In this document: one piece after another, positions 23,101 through 33,754 of the stretch
Layout of the letters: every line of letters begins with the position of its first letter
How positions within the stretch are numbered: position 1 is the first letter of the stretch
From: Turnera subulata
Lineage: Eukaryota; Streptophyta; Magnoliopsida; Malpighiales; Passifloraceae
Direction: 5' to 3'
DNA length: 64,000 nt
NCBI GenBank assembly: GCA_028386065.3
Contig: JAKUCV010003143.1
Location: 106,430-170,429 of the forward strand
Notes under the pieces: model-generated
What the model saw: only the letters and a program-made list of their open reading frames with translations
Database searches by the model: none
What the model was told of the DNA's origin: nothing
Position numbers and translations under genes: made by a program

Positions 23101-23374
23101 CAGCCTGAAGCCAGCAATCTAAGTTATTAAACTTACCATATCCAGCCAGAAGTTGGAATGCACTAGCCTAAAGCTAGCAATTTTTAAGTGTTTAAATACA
23201 CAGTTTGCACAGCCCGAAGCTGAGACCAACTAGAAGTTGGCTGATAAATATGTAATTTATAGCTAGTATGCCCCAGCTAGAAGCTGGTAAATAATCTTTC
23301 TAAGTCATCATATCCAGCCTGAAGCTGGCATATATATATATAGCAGCCTGAAGCTGGCACCAACTTGAAGTTGG
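23101..23374 (+). repeat. Second hairpin array, copy B
   Basis: Units at about 23142 (CCAGC-CAGAA-GTTGG), 23163 (CTAGC-CTAAA-GCTAG), 23210 (CAGC-CCGAA-GCTG), 23226 (CCAAC-TAGAA-GTTGG), 23273 (CCAGC-TAGAA-GCTGG), 23314 (CCAGC-CTGAA-GCTGG), 23344 (CAGC-CTGAA-GCTG) and 23360 (CCAAC-TTGAA-GTTGG). An AAAAAC-CAGAA-GTTTTT unit follows at 23457. The array lies immediately 5' of the integrase remains. Confidence 0.88.
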
Positions 23375-23399
23375 TACATGGACATATTGTTTGGTTTGA

Positions 23400-25264
23400 C
23401 CGGTTGGGCCATCCCGGGTCAATAATGATGCACAAAATTTATTTGGTCATTCATTGAAAAACCAGAAGTTTTTACAATCAATGAATTTCCATGTATTTGT
23501 TTGCTGCAAAATTAATAATACGGCCTTCCTAAGATGAGATTGGCCTAGACCAGCAAGTTTGGGATTAATTCTGGGATATGAACGCGGACTAATAAATCCG
23601 CTGTGTTGACCATCTAGGTAATTTTTACGATGCATCGACTAGATGGTCCATTGTGTGACGCAAGTTGGCATTGTGCGCACTTGTTTTAATGATTAAGCCA
23701 CTTGCGGGTACATATCCCTAATTATGTTATTATACTATATGTCTAAATAATGCTGGTATATTTCTTCAATGGATAATGTATATCATTGGAAATAAACCCA
23801 AACAGATCTGGGAGAACATTGACAATTGATTGCAGGACCATTGATGAAATATGACTATTTGAGAAAATGGTATTTTACATACAGCAACACTTATATGCAT
23901 CAAGCCAAACAAAAGGTCTCCCCATTTAATTGATTCATGGTCACTAGTAACACCCATCTTCGGACCATTGGTTATACAGTATATAATGCTCCACGACAGC
24001 AAAGTAAAATTGGTCCTTAAAGAAGGTTGGGAATAGATGTTGGGTATAAAAATCTCCATCAATTACAAAGTAATTGAAACCATTGATTAATGATTGGAGA
24101 TTTGTTTATTGCTAATTTGGTGAAAGAGTTTACCCAACATCAGGGGGAGAAAATAAGCAGCTGGATCAAGATATGATTGAAATACATTATCAATATATAG
24201 TTGTTGATCCTCAAACGAATTTGTGTGAACATGAAGTTCAGAAGATGATTCATTTGCAACATATTTGTAAGTCAATTGCCAGACATATTTATTGATTTGA
24301 AAAGTGTGACCATACCAGCTGCATATGCTCCTGTTCAAATTAATATTCCAGAAGAGTAAGTATAGTATGCAAATGAATCTAAAGTACGCATAAATCGTAG
24401 AATATACTCGGTTCCAAAAGAAAAGAAATTCTCGATAGAGAAAAAGGAGCAAAGAGATAAGATGGTCCCAGTAAGAAAATAAGGCCTCCAGTAGAGGTTT
24501 GTATTAAAATTCCTCAAGAAGAGGAAAATCCTCCAAAAGAGGTTTTCTGACACAGATTGATAAAGTTCCAGAAGTAACACAGGTATCTGAAATAAATGAA
24601 AATGATGAGATCTCAATTACAGTTTCAGGAATGTGATGGAACCGACGTGAAATAACCGTCGACGGAATATTTGTTTTATTTATAATATAGCGCTAAATAA
24701 AAATGAGGATCATGAACCTACATTGATGAATGTAGGCGCAAAAACGATTGGCCAAAAATAAGAGAAATATAATTAAGGCTGTGTTGGACTTGCTTGTGAA
24801 GCGAGAAATTTTCGGACCTGTAGTCTATACACCAGATGGTGTAAAATTGATCAGTCGTAAAAAGGGTATTTGTGCGAAAAGATAATGAGATATAAAAGCA
24901 CGGTTTTATAGCACAAGGTTTTACCCAAATGACCTGATATTAATTATGAGGAGATACACTCCTCTGTGGTGAATGCAATTATTTTTATAAGTCTGGCATT
25001 ATATGAAAAGAATTAGAAATGCATCAAATGAATGCTTTTACAGCCTACTATGGATCCATAAGTCGTGAAATATACATGAAGATCCCTGAAGGATCCAAGT
25101 TGTCTGAAGCAACTAATTTCCGGGAAATTATAAAATTTGGAGTTAATCTTTACATGATCATTATGAGTATGGATAAATTTATGTTGATATGTTTAGTGAT
25201 TGGAACTCCAGAAGAAGCTTCCAAATACCGTGCTATTAGACAGGTCCTGGAGTACCTTGTCTAA
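23400..25264 (+). pseudogene. Copia integrase and reverse transcriptase remnant, copy B
   Basis: Order and words of Tork-type pol are traceable (HPGSIMM, LIIRPS, DASTRWS, FGPVV-TPDGVK, KIPEGSKLSEA, GTPEEASKY) but stops and frameshifts occur every few tens of codons. The last 82 codons (25019-25264) are open. Not functional. Confidence 0.65.
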
Positions 25265-25366
25265 ATACAATATGCATTGCTTGTAACATAAAGCCTGAAG
25301 CTTTTGCTATAAATACATATTCTATTATCTTGGTATATGGAATTATTTTAACCTTGTGAGGCCAAG

Positions 25367-25723
25367 GTGCATCTAGTTGGTTTTGCAGATGTAGGTCTTT
25401 TATTTGATCCACATAAAGCACAGGCAAATACATCAAGTATCATTGTGACCAGAAAACAAAGTATCGTTGTTGCCTCTTCAAATAATGGAGAAATTATGTT
25501 CATACATGAAGTTAGCCGAGAATGTGCTTGGCTAAGATCGATGATGCAGCATAGTCAAGATTCATATGGATTAGTTAGCGAGGAAGATGTTCCAACGACG
25601 ATTTATGAAGATAATGCTAGCTGTATTGCCCAATTGAAGGGAGGATACATCAAGAATCATTCAAGTGACATCTGGCAGATTTATTTACAAAATCAATTCC
25701 AACTACAACTTTTGAAGAATTGA
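25367..25723 (+). pseudogene. Copia RNase H domain, copy B
   Basis: A 118-codon open frame with the copia RNase H signature (GFADVGLLFDPHKA, SSNNGEIMFIHE, SREC.WLRSM, IYEDNASCIAQ). It ends shortly before the polypurine tract. It corresponds to 9624-9932 of copy A and is nearly identical. It is isolated from any intact RT. Confidence 0.75.
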
Positions 25724-25913
25724 TGAAGAGGATTGGTTTATGGAGGATTCGAGATATCAAGGGATGCCAAAATCAGGGGGAGTAGAATACGCACTGCACT
25801 CTTTTTTCCTTCACCAAATTTTTGTCCCACTGGGTTTTTCTTGGTAAGGTTTTTAACGAGGCAGTACTTCCTAAGCGTATTCTATCAAAGGTGAAATGAC
25901 ATTCAAGGGGGAG

Positions 25914-26345
25914 TGTTATAAATAAATTATGGTGAATGTCATTGTTACCATCCAGTTAAACTCATTTTTACCATACCCGAATTAACCCTCAGTAAATACT
26001 TTACCCATACACCAAACTTCTATTTGGAATTATCTCTTTGGCTAATTACCCTTGATAATTCCATTTGTCCTAATCCTAATATCATCTTACTTTACCTAAC
26101 ATCCCTTTGATTTTATCCTTTTAAATTAATCACACTTATTTGTTTTTATCCTCCCATTTCCAACTATAAATACCCCTTCATTCCTTCACTTTCATACACT
26201 TATAACCCACCATAAACTTCACTCTCTTCTTATTCCATACACTTCTCTTCCAATCTCCCTCCATCTAAATTTATTATTTTCCTACATATTATTATCAAAA
26301 GTGTATTATTATTACCAAAATTGTATTATTACCTTGATCAAGTTT
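25914..26345 (+). repeat. 3' LTR of copia copy B, left arm of an LTR palindrome
   Basis: It starts TGTTATAAATAAATT after the purine tract. A TATA-like ACTATAAATACCCC lies near 26163. It runs to ACCTTGATCAAGTTT at 26331-26345, where an inverted LTR copy begins. Confidence 0.7.
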
Positions 26346-26368
26346 GATGGAATAATACAAACTTGATC

Positions 26369-26960
26369 AAACTTGATCAAGGTAATAATACAACTTTGGT
26401 AATAATAATACACTTTTGATAATAATATGTAGGAAAATAATAAATTTAGATGGAGGGAGATTAGAAGAGAAGTGTATGGAATGAGAAGAGAGTGAAGTTT
26501 AAGGTGGGTTGTAAGTGTATGAAAGTGAAGGAATGAAGGGGTATTTATAGTTGAAAATGTGAGGATAAAAACAAATAAGTATGATTAATTTAAAAGGATA
26601 AAATCAAAGGGATGTTAGGTAAAAGAAGATGATATTAGGATTAGGACAAATGGAATTATGGAGAAAAAAATTTGGAGAATAGGGATGGATAGATGGAAGA
26701 GGAGAAGAGTTTTTCTGGGGAGGAAGATAATAGCACAAAGCTCGGGGTACCAACACCCTTCATCTCACATTTTACATTTATTTGTAATGATACATATAAT
26801 ACAATTGTGGGGTTAGTGATGATAATGACATCCACTAAAAACCCACGCGTTATAAAGTAGAATACGCTAAGTGAGAACTGCCTCATTAAAAACCTTACCA
26901 AGAAAAACCCAGTGAGATAAAAACTTGGAAAAGGAAAAAAGAAACTTGGATAAAAACTTG
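26369..26960 (-). mobile_element. Inverted LTR fragments joined tail to tail with the copy B LTR
   Basis: 26369-26660 is the reverse complement of the adjacent LTR. At 26661 it switches abruptly to the complement of the other LTR subtype and the polypurine region of copy C (20440-20770). So it is a chimera of two LTR subtypes in inverted position. Confidence 0.7.
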
Positions 26961-27119
26961 GTGCAGACAACATAGTAAGCATATTAGTAGGAGGAGCAAT
27001 ACAAAATAAAAGAAATATGCAAATCTTTATTGCAATATTTTTACAGAAATATAAAAATTAATTATAAGACAATAAAATAATTAAAATAGTTTTTACATAG
27101 TAAAAAATAACAAATTAAA

Positions 27120-27860
27120 TCAGAATCCAACAAATGAAGATCCACCTATAGATCTGCTCGAAAACATCAAGCCATGGATAGATCTGCATGCCTCCTTTTA
27201 GATTTGAACTAGATCTGGGAATCCCAACCTTGGGTTGGCTCGCCCCCACCTTTGCCTCCACTGGACATGTCTAGATCTACTCGGAATCCATTACCAAGAA
27301 TCCGATTTCGCCATGAGTACACCCAGTTCCTCAAAATCATTCACCAATCTGAACCCCAAACAACAACAACGCCACAGAACAATAAGCACAAACATAAAAA
27401 TAAATTAAGCACCCCACAAATACAAATCGGAAGGAAGGAAAAGGAAAGAAGAAGGAAGCCAGTGACTTATCTATCACACCGCGATGGCGACGCGCCTTGC
27501 ATAAGGCCTGACCCTACTCCTGCGACTTGGTGTTGTGTGGAAGAAGGAGATATGAGATGGAGAAGAGGAATGAGATATGACATGGATAGCGATTGGGTGT
27601 TGTGTGGTGTAGATTGAAAGGGCGGCTGCTAGGGCTTGTGTGAAGAAGAGAAGAGGACTTGTGTGAAGAATAGAAGAAACGAGGGAGAGAGGAGATGGAG
27701 CGCAGCCGAGGGAGAGAGGGGGTTTGGGGAAAAAATGAGAGAAAAGAGTGATAAGGATGCCTTTTATAGTCAGGTCAAACCCTAGGGTTTCTTGATGTTG
27801 TAAACGACGTCGTTTTGCACACGCATTCATCCTCCCCTAGTCCACGCACATAGTCGAAAC
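27120..27860 (-). promoter_or_regulatory. Promoter-like and 5'-leader-like fragment inside the CACTA element
   Basis: On the minus strand: AAACGACGTCGTTT (27802-27815), a telo-box-like AAACCCTAGG (27781-27790), a TATA box CTATAAAAGG (27760-27769), then a pyrimidine-rich leader with CCCTAGCAGCCGCC, as in plant housekeeping/ribosomal protein gene leaders. Short open frames follow but none is recognisable. I infer a captured 5' end of a host gene; the source is unknown. Confidence 0.4.
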
Positions 27861-28044
27861 GCGTGCTTGACTGTGTTTTATGTTGTGGCTTCTCTAAACC
27901 GGCGTCACTTTACTCAAAACGACACTGTCACTTGTGTTCCATACACAGATAACTCTCCTTTTAAAATTAATTTGAACTTTTTTTCAAAATCATTTAATTT
28001 AATAACCCCGACTAAAATACTTTTGATAAAACTAATTAAAAATT

Positions 28045-28817
28045 GGCAAAATTTCAATTCAGTGACCTTAACTTTAGCTCAGTACCACTTTGGCAACTTA
28101 ACTTTTTATTGTAACAAATTGGTAACCTAACTTTCTAAAAGTAACAAATTGGTAACTCCATTATAACACTGTTAACACCAGTTCCTAGACTTATAGTGCG
28201 GGCGTGTTTAAACTTGATTTTCTATATTTTAATTATTTTAATTAAATTATCAGTATTATATATAATATAGGTGATAACGTTAATTTATCTGTATATAAAA
28301 ATTAATAATATTACTAGTCAGTAAAAGATGGTAGATAAATTACTACTTTTTTCAAAAAAAAATATCCTTTATAATTTTAAAATTTGTATAAAAATATTTT
28401 TTTTGTATTTATATAGATTTTATATTTTTCCTATAATAATTTTCTACATTATTCTCTTACTTCTAATTTTTTTCTTATATAAAAATTTTTATTTTATAAT
28501 ATTCATATAACAAAGGGGTGCGGCTTTGTTGTTTTTTATTTGATTAGTACTTGCAACATCACAATATCGTCTAGCTAGTATTTTTTAAAAAAATAATTTA
28601 AAAAGAAATAAAAAAGATGTGGAAAAAGCATGAAAAGGAAAAAGAAAAGAAAATCAAGTTTAAACACACGCGCATAGTAATTGATATTAGCGGTGTTATA
28701 ACGGAGTTACTAATTTGTTATTTTTAGAAAGTTAAGTTACTAATTTGTTACAACAAAAAATTAAGTTGCCAAAGTGGTATTGAGCTAAAGTTTAGGTCAG
28801 TAAATTGAAATTTTGCC
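28045..28817. mobile_element. Mutator-like foldback element, 773 bp, TSD 8/9
   Basis: Inverted arms of about 140 bp begin GGCAAAATTTCAATTCAGTGACC (left) and complement to GGCAAAATTTCAATTTACTGACC (right). The flanks TTAAAAATT (28036-28044) and ATAAAAATT (28818-28826) match at 8 of 9 bases, fitting a 9-bp Mutator-type TSD. The centre is AT-rich with a 60-codon low-complexity frame of no significance. Confidence 0.75.
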
Positions 28818-29760
28818 ATAAAAATTTATAGAGTATTTTAGAAAAATAATTTGAAATAAATATAAATAATTTTTATAAATATAGAGTAAAGGCATTTTAT
28901 AGAAAAAAATTAAATTGTACTAAAAATGAAATAGAAAATTTCAAATAATTTTTCATAAATAAAAATTTTGAAAATCCTAGGCGTTACACCCGAGACTAAG
29001 GGTGTTAAAATCGAGTTTTTACCTTGACTCAGAAATGTCCGGTCAAAAACGTAACATAAAATCGTATCAAATAAGGATAAATAATAATTGAATCATTTAC
29101 CATCAAAGCGTTATCGACTTTAAAAGTCCTCATTAATTCAACTAATCCGAATCCTCATTGCATGGCTAAGCCGACCATCCACCATCGAGTTTCCGAACTC
29201 ACTCATCCCACGAACATAAAGGAACTCATCGTATGGAATACTCATTTGCCTATTACAATGATACTAGAATCATATAGAATTCTTAACATGTCTGCCTAGT
29301 CATCTATACAGACTAATTACCCAATTATTACCTTTTATATATTTTTATGGAACAACACACAAATATAATTTTTTAATTTAATAAAGTCATTTTATAGGGG
29401 AAAATAAAAATATTTTTTTAAAAAAATTGTGTTCAATTTTTTCTTACTTAGTAATTAGTGAAAGTTTATGATTTTACCTCTGAATATATTTAAAATTTTA
29501 GAATGTCCAAGACCGTTTGGTCCTATTCGTAATACTTCCACCACTAATTTATACTAATAATTCCTATATAATTAAGACATGTAACATCAACTAAAATTTA
29601 GTAAAAATTATTTTGAAAATTAAGTAAATTATTATAGTGGAAAGAAAGGAATGGGGGGAATAAGAAAAATAAAATTTGATGGATTTGGTAGAAAGCGGCG
29701 GAGAATCGTAAGTCAAAAAGGAAAGAAATGAGAGAGGAGAAAAAAAGGGTAAAGTTATTA
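28818..29760. other. Non-coding interior of the CACTA element
   Basis: AT-rich. A GGCGTTACACCCGAG word near 28980 resembles the inner end of a gypsy-type LTR (complement TGTAACGCC), but no matching second end was found. Nothing else recognised. Confidence 0.35.
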
Positions 29761-29769
29761 ATATACTAA

Positions 29770-30164
29770 AAATTAGTAAGAGAAAATTATCCGTTGCAAT
29801 TAGTAAGGGAAAATTCCATCACAATTTGTAAAGAAAAATTTTCCGTTGCAATTTGTAAGGAAAAAAATATCCGTTACAAATTAGTAACGGACAATTCCCT
29901 CATAGATCCCTCACAACCAAGGCGGAAGGAGGCGGGAAAAATATTAAATTCGCGGGCAAAAATTACTCACGGCATTTGTCACGGAAAAATAATCCCTCGC
30001 TAAATCCGTCACTAACTTTTTGTGGCGGAAAATTTTCCTAACTAATCCTGTTGCAAAGCTCACTTTTGCCTGACATTCCATTTCTTTGCAAAATCCGACA
30101 CTATTAGTAACGGAAATTTTGCTTCACACAAAATCCGTTAGTAAAGGGCTGTTTTCTAGTAGTG
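29770..30164. repeat. Right subterminal repeats and TIR of the CACTA element
   Basis: Repeats of TTCCGTTGCAATTTGTAAGG and GTAACGGA, then the terminal CAGCCC...CTAGTAGTG. It mirrors 8516-8860. Confidence 0.75.
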
Positions 30165-30909
30165 CTCTCGGTTGGGTCCAACTCGGGACAAACCTTTTGT
30201 GAGGTTCTCCTTACCCCCTTACAAGATTGATTGCTGGCTCTGGCTTTCTTTGAATAATGGTATTGCTACAAGAGATGCACTGAGACAGAGAGGGATTATA
30301 TCCCTTGGCAACTCCATCTGCAGTCTATGTAACTCAAGTTTTGAGACAAGGGACCATTTATTTCTTTCCTGTCCCTTCTCCTGGCAGGTCTGGAACAAAA
30401 TCTGTAAATGGTGGGATATCAAATGGTGCACCCCCTCAATCGAACCTCAGAAAACACAGGGTTACCGGTAAGGAGAGGGGGGTAAGAAGTTCGCCGAGGA
30501 AGACCATGGAGTAACCAAACCGTTGAGAAACTCGTTAGACCGAACTTTCCTTATCTTCTTGAAAAGTTTTATGACGACGACTACACCTTTTCCACAAACT
30601 AGATTAAGATCACGTACGTTGAAGTACCTATTTTCCAATTCAGCCAGACTTTCCGTTCAGTGTGTCCATGGTAATCGCCAATGCCGAAACTGTAAAACTT
30701 TGGTCTGGACCTCGACGCAATTTCTCCCTTCTATCTCCCCCAATTTGACTCTCTGACCGTCTTACTCATTGGTGGACATCTTCCTGATATAAGGGCACCT
30801 GGGTTCATTGTAAATAGTTAGTGTGGTATTTGCATGCCTCCTTGTTCTTTTTTGTAATTCACATCCTTGATTCTCAATAAAAGTATTCGTTTGCATCAAA
30901 AAAAAAAAA
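30165..30909 (+). pseudogene. L1 copy 1, 3' part with zf-RVT domain and poly(A)
   Basis: Resumes L1 copy 1 after the CACTA element. The frame from 30172 to about 30430 encodes a plant L1 zinc-binding RT-associated domain (zf-RVT: CSLCNSSFETRDHLFLSCPF, then WNKICKWW). The remainder is 3' sequence ending in an A-run at 30898-30913, then the TSD copy at 30910-30927. The 5' truncation, A-tail and 18-bp TSD are hallmarks of target-primed reverse transcription. Confidence 0.8.
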
Positions 30910-31048
30910 AAAAGATAGATCTGCAAGGTAGATTCTTGTACTCTCTTCCACCTCATCAAATTCGTCAAACCTTTGAGGTGCTATTCGAGGATCATATCCA
31001 CCAGCAGCCATCAACATTAGACCAATGTAATCTGCCTCTTTTTTTTGC
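30910..31048 (-). pseudogene. OMA1-like M48 metallopeptidase, terminal exon (5' part)
   Basis: A splice acceptor (TATAG) precedes the exon start at 31048. Its first base completes the AGG codon split with the exon ending at 31228. It encodes KKEADYIGLMLMAAGGYDPR, where EADYIGL carries the third zinc-ligand glutamate of M48/OMA1 peptidases. The exon breaks at 30927 at the L1 insertion and continues at 8458. The exon phases still fit, so the gene was presumably intact before the insertions. Confidence 0.78.
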
Positions 31049-31227
31049 CTATAGAAGACACAAAATAACGTATTAGCTGCAATGAACAACAATTCATACG
31101 TCTCAAAGAAATCAAAAAACTTGACAATGAGAGTAATTACTCAACCAAATGCCACCTACAATGTATAATAGTTCTAAAGAAATTCACAACTTCAGATGAA
31201 AAGAATCAACTTAATTAATAAACATAC

Positions 31228-31346
31228 CTTCTGCTTAAAGGCGAAAGTAGCATGGACATCGTTTCGCTTAAACTCCCATAATCTCCTAGTGGTTTACAGA
31301 GTAATTTTGTCCCCTCCGCGATATGTCGAGCCACAACATGGGCAAC
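31228..31346 (-). pseudogene. OMA1-like M48 metallopeptidase, middle exon with half of HExxH
   Basis: Flanked by an acceptor (AATCAG) and donor (GTATGTTT). It encodes VAHVVARHIAEGTKLL and on to LLSPLSRR. Joined in phase 0 to the upstream exon ending LAHE, it completes the zinc motif HEVAH. It is 119 nt and ends in phase 2. Membrane-embedded mitochondrial protease in known OMA1 proteins. Confidence 0.78.
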
Positions 31347-31453
31347 CTGATTTTAATTAAAAAGAGCAAGTACAATAAGTCCAAGACTAGGATTTATATC
31401 GGGAAAAGTCACAAGTAGATTTGAATACTTCAAAAAATAAAAAATAAAGTAAT

Positions 31454-33341
31454 TGTTGCAGAGGGTCTAGCAATTCTAGTTAATCAAGCGGTGGTTAAAG
31501 GTCTTGTTAAGAAGGTGGATTGCTGCCAAGAGATGCCTCCACTTTTGCAATTTGCGGATGACTCATTATTTTTTTCACCGGACGATTCAGAATCACTGCT
31601 CAATTTGAAGCGATGCCTAAGGTGTTTTGAAATACTTTCGGGGTTGGGTATTAACTTCCACAAGAGCAGCCTCGTGGGTGTTAATACCTCAGACCAAAGG
31701 ACAAATGAACTCGCAGGTATGTTGTTGAGCAAGGCGGATCATCTTCCAATTTCTTATCTTGGCTTACCTCTGGGGAAGAATATGGGCAATCTGAAAGCTT
31801 GGGATCCAGTGATATCTCGGATCAGATTCCGTCTTGCAAGTTGGAAGGGTAAGTTTCTTTCTTTGGGAGGAAGAATTACCTTAATCCGGGCCGTCCTTAG
31901 TAATCTGCCTATCTATTATCTTTCCTTGTTTAAAATCCCAATTGGTGTGGCAAAAAAGATCGTTTCTTTACAGAGGAATTTCTTGTGGAATGGTAGTAGT
32001 GACAAAAGGAAAATGTGCCTTGTGGCTTGGGACAAGATTTCTAAACCAAAAGAGTGCGGTGGTTTGGGTATAGAGAACATCTTGGTTAAAAATCGTTGCC
32101 TCCTCTTCAAATGACTTTGGAGGTTTGTAAAGGTCGATCCTATATCTCCCTTGAAACCTGTGTGGTTCAATGTGGTGGCAAATAACTACGCAGCAATCTC
32201 GGACTCATCCTGGCCGGTTTTTCTTGATCATGGTTGCTCCAAGATTTGGAAGAATATTATATGGGCGGGGGAAGAACAGGCCATTGGAGTGCCCACGCTC
32301 AAGGAAAATGTAATGTTGGCTGTAGGGGATGGGACTAAATGCAAATTTTGGTTAGACAATTGGCAGGAGGGAGGAGCACTACTTAACTCTTTTCCTAGAT
32401 TGTTTCCAATTTCCATCAACAAAACGGAAACAGTTAATGGGGTGATAAGAAGAACTCAGGGGAGCTGGGAATTGGAACTCCAATGGAGGAGGAGGTTGTA
32501 TCCCTGGGAGGAGGAAGAATTAATAGTGCTTAAAAGACTGGTCTCGAACGCTAGGGTGAATACTAGTAGGAGTGATGAATGGATTTGGATCAAGTCCCCG
32601 GATGGCTCATTCTCTATCAAATCCGAGTACTCTCTTTTGATGTCTTATAGGGTCTCGGTCTCTGGTAAACCTTGGGTGTGGCTACGGTGTGCTCCCCCAA
32701 AAATTGAAAGTTTTATGTGGATGGTTCTAAATCATGGAGTCGCAGTCCGGTCCATTCTGCTCCGGAATCATATCATTACTAGAGAGGTAGCTCTTTGTCC
32801 TAGTTGTCGGATGGAAATTGAAACTAGAGAGCATTTGTTTATACATTGCAAGCCGGTCTGGACTTTATGGAGCAAGTTATGCCATTGGTGGGGGACTAAT
32901 TGGTGTGCTCCTAGTACCTTTGAACACCTTTTTGTTCATTGGATGGGGCTGGCTGGATCATGCAAGGTTCGTGCGGCTTGGATGGTTGTATTTTACAATA
33001 CGATTTGGAGCATTTGGTTAACCAGGAACAGGATGTTGTTTGATCTCATTGAACCAGATTGGGGTAAGGTATTTGAGTCCATCATTTTAAGATCCGTTTC
33101 TTGGATTAAAGCCTGTAGACCAGATTTTTCTTGTGATTTTGTTGCCGCTTGTATATGTTCAGATAGTCTCAAGTCGTGGCAAGGCCATAGATGTAGGCTG
33201 ATGTTTGTGTAAGGCCTTGAACGTCTTGTCTCTTCTTTTACTTTTCATGTAAGATTGTCTAAAATAGGTCTCTGGTCATCCTTTGGATGATTGTGCCTGT
33301 GTCTATGTTGCTTTCAATACAATCGTTCCTTATAAAAAAAA
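31454..33341 (+). mobile_element. 5'-truncated L1 (L1 copy 2) in the M48 gene intron, TSD AAAGTAAT
   Basis: Flanked by AAAGTAAT at 31446-31453 and 33342-33349, with an A-run before the second copy. The insert starts inside the RT and keeps one reading frame from 31461 to 33212, broken by a single TGA at 32112. It encodes the RT active-site region (LQFADDSLFF), the thumb (ISYLGLPLG), and the zf-RVT domain (CPSCRMEIETREHLFIHC). The 5' half of the L1 is absent. It lies antisense to the host gene in the intron. Confidence 0.88.
31461..33212 (+). pseudogene. L1 ORF2 C-terminal half with one nonsense codon
   Basis: Reverse transcriptase from just before the FADD active-site motif through the C-terminal zf-RVT and tail, about 580 codons. 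The stop TGA at 32112-32114 replaces the tryptophan of the usual KWLWRF motif (TGG to TGA). There are no other stops, so the insertion is fairly young. Not a functional ORF2 because the endonuclease and most RT fingers are missing. Confidence 0.8.
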
Positions 33342-33355
33342 AAAGTAATCGGTAC

Positions 33356-33719
33356 CTCATGCGCCAGAACAGCTGCTATCTTCGCATCGGTCGAGTAGCG
33401 ACAAAGCAGTCCTGTAGTAATTATAATCTTCCCACCAAGGAAAGAGACGCATGCATTTTCATATTCCAAGTTTTTAACAACGAGAACTTCCCACCTATTG
33501 TAAATATCCTGCTTGAGTTTGAAGCGCTCGAGTTTTAACTCCTTTTGCAAGGCCTTAATTATGTCCTTTGCTATTTTACTGACTCTAATTCTTTCTGGAT
33601 GTCTTCTCGGCAGTATATGACGTTTACCTCTACGCTTGATTTCCCTAAACAACTTCTCGCCTTCTTCTGTCTCCATTGATTTAGTCATGCGCACAAAGTG
33701 TTTTCTTTTAGTATAAGGG
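33356..33719 (-). pseudogene. OMA1-like M48 metallopeptidase, main catalytic-region exon
   Basis: Encodes KRKHFVRMTKS, RHILPRRHPERIRVSKIAKD, WEVLVVKN and GGKIIITTGLL, ending AAVLAHE at a GT donor (33354-33355). These match the order of plant OMA1 (HFVLLS, ILP..HP.SVRV..IAKD, NWEVLVV, GGKIVVFTGLL, IGHE). About 60 residues usual between IAKD and WEVLVV are missing. Near 33720-33735 the upstream frame (GNYEL) is out of phase with the VPYTKRKHFV frame, indicating a frameshift or an unusual short intron. Confidence 0.75.
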
Positions 33720-33754
33720 ACAGCTCATAGTTGCCCTCATAAACCTCTCCTTTA

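Larger units (their letters stand above)
20901..25913 (+). mobile_element. Degenerate Ty1-copia copy B, plus strand
   Basis: Leader with ATTTATCGAG repeats and GGGCY palindromes (20880-21290); leader hairpins (21347-21917); captured antisense L1 (22040-22826); second hairpin array (23101-23374); GAG-pre-integrase and integrase remains (23400-24300: HPGSIMM, LIIRPS, DASTRWS, LNNAG, LGI.VGY); RT remains (24600-25260); RNase H (25367-25723); polypurine tract AAGGGGGAG (25905-25913). It mirrors copy A. Gag and protease are missing. Stops throughout show it is dead. Confidence 0.8.
8516..30164. mobile_element. CACTA (En/Spm-type) transposon, 21.6 kb, carrying nested elements
   Basis: The left end is CACTACTAAAAAAAGGCC. 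The right end complements as CACTACTAGAAAACAGCC. The flanking 3-bp TSD is CTC on both sides (8513-8515 and 30165-30167). Both subterminal regions are rich in GTAACGGA / AATCCGT words, typical of CACTA subterminal repeats. No transposase or TNPD-like frame was found, so it is non-autonomous. Most of its length (about 8929-26960) is copia retrotransposon nest. Without the nest it would be roughly 3.6 kb. It inserted into L1 copy 1, which had already inserted into the M48-like exon. Confidence 0.88.

Noticed and set aside
28328..28510. 60-codon Phe/Ile/Leu-rich frame as a membrane protein
   Set aside because: Composition follows from the AT-rich core of a foldback element.
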